NCBI GenBank assembly: GCA_963794655.1
Contig: CAWCEV010000006.1
Location: 2,418,001 to 2,482,000, forward strand
Source: Roseiarcus sp963794655
GTDB taxonomy: Bacteria > Pseudomonadota > Alphaproteobacteria > Rhizobiales > Beijerinckiaceae
Length of the DNA: 64,000 nucleotides
Direction of reading: 5' to 3'
Shown: positions 57,904 through 64,000 of the stretch, one piece after another
How the letters are laid out: every line of letters begins with the position of its first letter
Numbering within the stretch: the stretch's first letter is position 1
Program-made: the position numbers and the translations under genes
Notes under the pieces: model-generated
Database searches by the model: none
The model's input: the letters and a program-made list of their open reading frames with translations, nothing else
Told to the model about the DNA's origin: nothing

Positions 57904-58864
57904 GGGGCGTGAGTTGGTTACTCTGGATGGTCTCGGAGTTCTTCTCCGGGGCACGTTACACAAGCCCCACAGAATGAGACGTGCGGAGTCAGAGGCAGAT
58001 AGTCCGAAATCGATAGGTATCTTATTCCTGAATTCTTTGTCCCTCCCTAGAGCGGCAACCGGCGACTCGGCTGTCTATTGGGCCGAGTCGTTGGCAGGAT
58101 GTGGCTATCCATCTTTTCGCATCGATCTGCCGGGCCTGGGAGACACCGCCGGGGATATTCCGAACGAGCTGCTTAATTTCATCAACGCGGGGGGATACGC
58201 GCGGATAGCGGCAGCCAAGGTAAAGGAACTTGTGCAGCGTTTCGACCTGTCCGGTGTAGTCATTGTCGGGCACTGTGCGGGCACGGTCTCTGCAATCTAT
58301 GCGGCCGCCGGCTGTATGGCGGAATGCAGAGGTCTGGTTTTACTGGATCCCTACTTCCACGTGCCACAGGCCGTACGCCCTGCTCTAAGGCGCGGCTTGA
58401 GTGACTGGGCCCTACATAGCCGCGTCGGGCGAATGCTCAGCAATGTCCATGATCGCACCAAGAAGCTCAGGCTTCTTCTCCGGAAAAATGCCCCCCCGCG
58501 TAATGCCAACCAACCGCTTCTGGGCCGGTGGAGGGACGTCGCTTCCACGGGGCTGCCAATTCTAATGATCAAGGCCCCTGGCCGAAAGGCCAAGGGGACC
58601 GGCGCCCGGGTTGGAGAGTTCGATTACCTGAAGCACGTTCTGAAGCTGGCGGGCCGGAAGAGTCAAGTCATCGTGCAACTGGTCGAGGGTACGGATCACT
58701 CCTTTGCCAATCGCACGGGCCGGGTGGGGGTTCAGAAATACATGGAGCAATGGCTTGGTAACTATCTTCCGTTACGCGAGGACGTATGCGTGAACGATTT
58801 GCTCCCGGAAGCAGACGACAATAAGAGTTACAATCGCTATCACTTGGATTGCTTGCAACGCTAG
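57887..58864 (+). CDS. Alpha/beta hydrolase, exosortase-A-associated hydrolase 1-like, Cys nucleophile
   Basis: 325 residues from ATG 57887 with AAGGAG 6 nt upstream. An N-terminal beta part (LRGTLHKP) leads to SFRIDLPGLGDTAGDIP and the elbow VIVGHCAGT with Cys130 in place of Ser. VEGTDHSFANRTGR near the end holds the catalytic His. Cys at this position favours thioester transfer or hydrolysis. It sits 30 bp before the free ACP gene, so acting on the ACP-bound thioester is a sensible guess. The coding region is intact. Confidence 0.85.
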   Translation: MDQAIEGRELVTLDGLGVLLRGTLHKPHRMRRAESEADSPKSIGILFLNSLSLPRAATGDSAVYWAESLAGCGYPSFRIDLPGLGDTAGDIPNELLNFINAGGYARIAAAKVKELVQRFDLSGVVIVGHCAGTVSAIYAAAGCMAECRGLVLLDPYFHVPQAVRPALRRGLSDWALHSRVGRMLSNVHDRTKKLRLLLRKNAPPRNANQPLLGRWRDVASTGLPILMIKAPGRKAKGTGARVGEFDYLKHVLKLAGRKSQVIVQLVEGTDHSFANRTGRVGVQKYMEQWLGNYLPLREDVCVNDLLPEADDNKSYNRYHLDCLQR

Positions 58865-58894
58865 CTTCGCCTTGGAAAGTAGAAACCATAAGCT

Positions 58895-59140
58895 ATGGAT
58901 GTTCGATCGGAGATCACTGCCCAATTCAAACTAGTCGCCCAGGAACAGGACCGCAAGCTGGCTCCTCTCACCGATAACCTGGAATTGTTAGATTCAGGGC
59001 TCGACTCGCTCTGCTTTGCAATTATCGTGGCCCGGCTTGAAACCCTGTTGGGAGTTGACCCATTCAGCGACTCAGAAGATGCCCGGTTCCCGGTAACGTT
59101 CGGCGACTTTGTCAATTTTTATGAACATGCCGCGAAATGA
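58895..59140 (+). CDS. Free acyl carrier protein
   Basis: 81 residues, typical ACP length. The attachment site is DSGLDSLCFAIIVARLE with Ser38; the C-terminal helix region (PVTFGDFVNFYEH) is normal. It would be primed by a phosphopantetheinyl transferase, possibly the Sfp-type enzyme at 26209-26985. Its TGA overlaps the ATG of the AMP ligase as ATGA, so ligase and carrier are made together, which suggests the ligase loads this ACP. Confidence 0.94.
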   Translation: MDVRSEITAQFKLVAQEQDRKLAPLTDNLELLDSGLDSLCFAIIVARLETLLGVDPFSDSEDARFPVTFGDFVNFYEHAAK

Positions 59141-60512
59141 ACTGCCTGTCGCTCAGGCGCGCCTTGAGCACAGTAGAAGATCGAGGGTTCCTGCGCGGCG
59201 AGGAAGCAAGCCTTTGCTGGACCGATTTGCTCGCCGGAACCGTGCTGGCCGATCGCGCCGACCAGGTTCGGCGGACGATCCGTTGTGATCGCGGTAAGCA
59301 GCCAGTTCACCGCGGCAGCGGCTTTGATAGAGCTTGGACGGCGTTGCGCGGCGCGTCATCCTCTACCCTCCCGATTTGTCGCTGGAACATCTAGACTTTG
59401 TCGCCGAATGCGCGGACGTAGACATCATTTTGTCGGATCGCATGCAAAGTGCGCGTGACGGCGTTGTGCACGTCGAGCCTTCGGCCTGGAAGAAGATTCC
59501 GGAGAGCAAGTCCGAGGGAACACGGCTTGAGACGGAATGGGTTTTGCTCACTTCCGGGACCACCGGACGGCCGAAGCTGGTAGTTCACACCCTGGCAAGT
59601 TTGACGGGGGCGATCGGAAAAAATCGCGCGCAACCGCGGGCGAGGGTGGTTTGGAGCACGTTCTACGACATTCGCCGTTACGGAGGCTTGCAAATATTCC
59701 TGCGGGCGGTGATGACCGGGACATCGCATGGTGTTATCGAGCGCGCACGAATCTACTGCAGATTTCCTGGCGCGAGCCGCGGCCAACGGGGTGACACACA
59801 TCTCCGGCACACCATCGCATTGGCGGCGCGCGCTGATGAGCCCGGCAGCTCACCTGATCGCACCGGAATACGTTCGTTTATCCGGAGAAATTGCAGACCA
59901 GGCGATCTTGAACCAGTTGCGGGCTGCGTATCCGCAAGCCAGAATCGGCCATGCATTCGCCACTACGGAGGCTGGGGTGGCGTTTGACGTGAATGATGGA
60001 TTAGCCGGCTTTCCGGCCACGGTTCTCGACAGCACGCCAGACGTGGAAATGAAGATCGAGAATCGCTTGCTCCGGATCCGCTCCAACCGCACTGCGCGCC
60101 GCTATCTGGGCGGCCAACGCGAGCTTGCGCGATGCGGAGGGCTTTGTGAATACCGGCGACGTACTCGAACTACGAGAAGATCGCTACCACTTCGTGGGAC
60201 GCGGAGACGGAATGATCAATGTCGGAGGCATGAAGGTCTATCCCGAGGAAGTAGAAGCGGTCATCAATGGCCACCCGGAGGTTGAGATGTCGCTGGTCCG
60301 TACCAGGAAGAATCCCATTACCGGCGCCCTGGTGGTCGCTGACGTAGTTCTGAAGAGTGTTGCCAGAACGCAGCCTCCAGTGACGCTGCGCATCGATATC
60401 CTGCGGCTCTGCCGTGAAACCTTGCCCCCTTATAAGGTCCCGGCCACCATCAATTTTGTTCCCGGCCTTGGCCGTTGCTGAGACCGGAAAACTTAGTCGC
60501 CTGCATGCGTAA
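59137..60512 (+). pseudogene. AMP-forming acyl-CoA/acyl-ACP ligase, frameshifted
   Basis: ATG 59137 overlaps the ACP stop. The pieces follow the ANL family: DGVARRVILYPPDLSLEHLDF, WVLLTSGTTGRPKLVVHT (A3 P-loop), HISGTPSHWRRAL, IGHAFATTEAG (A5), GFVNTGDVLELREDRYHFVGRGDGMINVGGMKVYPEEVE (A7-A8), and ETGKLSRLHA, with the A10 Lys, reached by one shift near 60465, ending at TAA 60510-60512. At least four indels break the frame. Intact, it would adenylate a carboxylic or amino acid and load it on the neighbouring ACP. It resembles the exosortase-A-associated acyl ligase. Substrate unknown. Confidence 0.82.
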
Positions 60513-61227
60513 TGTAGTCGTTACCGGCGGTAGCCGAGGAATCGGCCTGGGGATCGCCCGCAGGCTGGTTGATGCGGGCTTTCAAGCCATCGCCATCGCG
60601 CGCAAGGAAAGCAGTGAACTCACAGCTGCGATGCGAGAACACGGGATCGATCCATTTTGTGCCCTTTGATCTGGCGGAAATTGAAGGCATTGCGGACCTG
60701 GTAAAAAGGCTGCGAAAAGACTTCGGGCCGATCTACGGTCTTGTCAACAACGCCGGGCATGAGTGCGGAAGGGGCTCTCGCCTTGATGCCGAACTCGCAA
60801 ATGGAGCAGGTGGTGCGCTTGAATACGCTTTCGCCCATGGTGATGACGAAATACGTGGTGCGCTCCATGATGGCAGATGGGGGCGGCCGCATCGTCAACA
60901 TGGCTTCGATCACCGCATTCACTGGCTACAGTGGACTTTCAGTTTACAGCGCCACGAAAGCCTCCCTCCTGGCTTTCACCCGATCGCTGGCCAGGGAAGT
61001 GGGACGCATGGGAGTGAACGTAAATGCCGTTGCCCCCGGCTTTGTCGATACGGACATGACCCGCACGCTCAAAGACGAGCACCGCGAACAGAGTCGTGCG
61101 CCGCAGCGCGCTGCGGCGCCTGGTCGACGTCGAAGACGTGGCCAATGCGGTTGAATTCCTGTTGAGCGATCGCGCCAAGAACATCACCGGCACTGTGCTT
61201 ACGGTAGATGCGGGGAGCACAGCTTGA
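60505..61227 (+). pseudogene. FabG-like SDR 3-oxoacyl-ACP reductase, frameshifted
   Basis: ATG 60505 overlaps the ligase stop by 8 bp. Pieces: RNVVVTGGSRGIGLGIARRL (TGxxxGxG), VNNAG, GRIVNMASITAFTGYSGLSVYSATKASL (Ser-Tyr-Lys set), VNAVAPGFVDTDMT, and FLLSDRAKNITGTVLTVDAGSTA ending at TGA 61225-61227. About three indels are needed to join them. All catalytic residues survive, which speaks against old decay. It would reduce a 3-oxoacyl thioester on the ACP. Confidence 0.82.
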
Positions 61228-63055
61228 GTGCACTCGCAGACCATGGCGCCCGCGAACTCGAGCGTTTCTCCGGCCAAGGCGTGGTTGCGCGCGCTGGAGC
61301 TGACTGCGCCCATCGCGCGCAATCGCGATCGCAGTCCTGCCGACCGTGATCGACGAGTTGGCCGCGCAAAACGGACGACACGCCCGCGCTGCTATCCGAC
61401 CGCGAGTGCCTGACCTATCGGCAGCTGTCCCAGCGGACCAATCAATACGCCCGATGGGCGCTCGAGCAAGGCGTCGCCAAAGGTGAAGTGGTCGGCCTTT
61501 TGATGACCAATCGGCCCGAATACCTCGCCATCTGGCTTGGCATTACCAAGGTTGGGGGCGTCGTTTCCCTGCTCAATACAAATCTGACTGGTGCAGTCGC
61601 TCGCCCATTGCATCGATGTCGTATCACCGAAACATTTCATCGTGGCCGCTGAATTAGCCGAACAGTTCAGGACAGCGCTACCGCATCTCTCGCCACGCAC
61701 CCGTCCTCTGGACTCATGGCGAACAATACGTTGACGGGCACGAATCCGGACCACGCATCGATCTGGAGATCGAGCAGCAATCGGGTGCATCGCTGAGCAA
61801 AGACGAGCGCAGGCGACTCGACATCGAAGATCGCGCGCTCTACATCTATACCTCCGGCACCACCGGACTTCCCAAGGCCGCAAACATCAGCCATGCCCGG
61901 GTGATGCAATGGGGCCACTGGTTTGCCGGCATGACAGGTGCGCAACCAACAGACCGGCTGTATAACTGTCTGCCCATGTATCACAGTGTTGGTGGCGTGC
62001 TTGCGCCGGGGGCGATTCTGGCCGCCGGCGGCGCGCTGGTGATCCGGGAGAAGTTCTCTGCCAGCAAGTTTTGGAACGATGTCATTCATTGGGACTGCAC
62101 GCATGTTCCAATACATCGGCGAACTTTGCCGCTACTTGCTGCATGCCGCCCCATCCGCCAACGAAACCGGCCATCGGATCCGGATGGCGTGCGGCAACGG
62201 CTTGGCGCCCGAAGTGTGGGATCGCTTTAAGGACCGCTTTTCGCATTCCTCAGATTTTCGAGTTTTATGCGGCAACCGAAGGCGGCGTTTCGCTTTTCAA
62301 CGTCGAGGGCAAGCGCGGCGCCATCGGTCATGTTCCCGCCTACCTGGCGCATCGTTTCTCGCCCGCTTTGGTGGTGTTCGATGTCGAGCAGGGGGAACCG
62401 GTGAGGAACGCGCAGGGGTTCTGTATTCGTTGCGCTCCGAATGAGCCAGGCGAAGCGCTCGGCAAGGTGGTGAACGACTCCTCGAACATCGGCAGCCGAT
62501 TCGAGGGCTACACCAACCAGGAGGCATCCGAACGCAAGATCCTGCGCGACGTTTTTGCGCCGGGCGATCGTTGGGTTCGTACCGGCGACCTGATGCGGAA
62601 GGATGAGCAGGGATATTTCTACTTCGTCGATCGCATCGGCGATACCTTTCGCTGGAAGGGCGAGAATGTTGCCACATCCGAGGTTGCAGAGGCGATCTGC
62701 GCATTTCCCGGAGTCAAGCACGCCAACGTCTACGGCGTGACGATTCCGGGCGACCGAAGGCCGCGCCGGCATGGCTACACTGGTCAGGCGAAGAGAATCT
62801 GGACCTGGCAGAGTTTCGCCAGCCACCTGATCAACCGGCTCCCTCCCTACGCCCGGCCTTTGTTTCTGCGCATTCGAAACGAACATGGACCTGACAGGCA
62901 CGTTCAAATATGCGAAGACCGACCTGGTTCGCCAGGGATTCGATCCCGCCGCGAGTAACGACGCTGTTTATTTCGACGACCTGGAATCGGGCGCGTTTAC
63001 ACGGCTCGACCAGGCACTCTACGAGCGCATTCAAACGGGCGACATTCGCTTCTAG
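61224..63055 (+). pseudogene. FATP/VLACS-type acyl-CoA synthetase, frameshifted
   Basis: Starts at TTG 61224 (TTGA overlap with the reductase stop). Pieces: LSDRECLTYRQLSQRTNQYARW, GLLMTNRPEYLAIWLGI, LYIYTSGTTGLPKAANISH, YNCLPMYHSVGGVLAPG, RMACGNGLAPEVWDRFKDRF, IFEFYAATEG, WVRTGDLMRKDEQGYFYFVDRIGDTFRWKGENVATSEV, DLTGTFKYAKTDLVRQGFDP, ending at TAG 63053-63055. The combination is typical of the long/very-long-chain FATP family. At least five indels break it. It would activate a fatty acid as CoA thioester, perhaps to feed this operon. Confidence 0.84.
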
Positions 63056-63084
63056 ATTTGTTTGTCCGTGGGAGAACGGTAGAC

Positions 63085-64000
63085 ATGGTGATCAATGAAA
63101 TCCGGTCCGATTTCACGCAGCTGCAGTCTGACATTGCCAACGGCCCCATTCTCCCCACGGTGACCGCGGAAGAGATCCGAAGCTACCTCGCGTCGCGTTA
63201 CGACTTCAATCGCACGCTTGCCGCTGGAGGAAGTGATCGCCGACGTGGAAAAGATGCTGCGCACCTGGCAGGTCCAGGTGACGCATCCTCGCTACTTTGG
63301 CCTGTTTAACCCCAGCGTGACGCTTGCTTCCGTGGTTGCCGACGCGCTGGTCGCGATGTACAACCCCCAATTGGCAAACTGGCGTACCTCGCCGGCAGCC
63401 AATGAGATCGAACGGCACACGCTCGGTTGGCTTGCGGCAAAATTTGGCCTTCCCGAGAACACCATCGCGACCTTCACCAGTGGCGGAACGGAGGCGAATC
63501 TCTCGGCCGTGGTTGTCGCTTTGACTCGCGCCTTCCCCGGCTATGGCGAACATGGTCTTCGGCATCTTGACGGCGACGCCTTCGATCTATCTGACAGCAG
63601 AAGCCCATCACGGGTTCAACAAGATCGCGCACATGACCGGGATCGGACGAAGGGCGCTGCGGACCAGTAGCGACAGACAGCGATCTGAAGATGGATGTCA
63701 GAGAACTTGCGACGCATGGTCGCGGAAGATCGGAAGAATGGCTTCGTTCCCTTTATGGTCGTCGGCACGGCCGGGACGACGGCAGCGGGAGTGATCGATC
63801 CGCTTGCCGGAGTTGGGCCAGTTCTGCCGGAAGCGGGAGCTCTGGTTTCACGTCGATGCGCGCGTGGGGCGGCAGCGCCATCCTCTCCCCGCGCTCAAGC
63901 ATTACCTCGCCGGCATCGAGGCTGCGGATTCGATCACCTGCGATGCGCATAAATGGCTCTCGGTTTCGATGGGATGCGGCATGTTCTTTTGCCGCCACCC
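63085..64000 (+). pseudogene. Group II PLP-dependent decarboxylase, frameshifted, 3' end outside window
   Basis: ATG 63085 has GGGAG upstream. Pieces: VTHPRYFGLFNPSVTLASVVADAL, PQLANWRTSPAANEIERHTLGWL, TIATFTSGGTEANLSAVV (PLP phosphate region), VVGTAGTTAAGVIDPL, then ADSITCDAHKWLSVSMGCGMFFCRHP with the PLP-binding Lys in DAHKW at the right edge. The fold is that of aromatic-amino-acid, glutamate and related decarboxylases (fold type I), not the fold III diaminopimelate or ornithine type. At least three indels occur. It would make an amine from an amino acid; the substrate is not readable. The end lies beyond the window. Confidence 0.82.

Overview
The window looks like Acidobacteriota-type soil bacterial DNA. 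The evidence is high GC, canonical Shine-Dalgarno sites, a WecG-type glycosyltransferase apparently fused to a STAS domain, and a sigma-54-linked exopolysaccharide locus beside a large PKS/NRPS cluster. The phylum is an inference from gene content; no rRNA or tRNA gene was seen.

Region 1 (about 1-41 kb) is a polyketide/non-ribosomal peptide cluster. Five PKS genes on the minus strand read from about 23.4 kb to the left edge, in transcription order: KS-AT-DH-ER-KR-ACP, KS-KR-ACP, KS-DH-ER-KR-ACP, KS-cMT-ACP, and KS-DH-cMT-KR..., which runs off the window. Only the first module has an acyltransferase. The others keep the linkers that normally flank an AT, with no AT between them. Upstream lie a type II thioesterase, a divergent ABC exporter, a Sfp-type phosphopantetheinyl transferase, a stand-alone condensation protein with a TubC-like docking domain, and two A-T-TE NRPS proteins whose TE domains both carry Cys at the nucleophile position. 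A three-gene operon (flavin monooxygenase, secreted CxxCH squalene-cyclase-repeat protein, aldehyde dehydrogenase) and an ATP-grasp ligase lie among them. The likely product is a reduced, C-methylated polyketide joined to a small amino acid, with glycine suggested by one A-domain code.

Region 2 (about 42-56 kb) is an exopolysaccharide locus: initiating sugar-phosphate transferase, GT2, serine-acetyltransferase-like protein, sigma-54 activator, WecG-STAS protein, second GT2, Wza-like export protein, Wzc-like chain-length protein, a DxD-containing putative transferase and a GT4. A strong -24/-12 sigma-54 promoter precedes the WecG gene.

Region 3 (about 56.3-64 kb) is a compact co-directional operon: a heme-oxygenase-like di-iron protein, two exosortase-A-type alpha/beta hydrolases with altered nucleophiles, a free ACP, an AMP-forming ligase, a FabG-like reductase, a FATP-type acyl-CoA synthetase and a group II PLP decarboxylase cut by the right edge. 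The first four genes are intact. This is the best candidate in the window for an undescribed pathway.

Reading frames are clean from 1 to about 39.4 kb, with one single-base frameshift in the second NRPS. They are heavily broken at 45.5-54.6 kb and again at 59.1-64 kb, with the intact block 54.6-59.1 kb between. Protein similarity carries across the breaks, so either uneven sequence quality or real decay could explain this; the sequence alone cannot decide.
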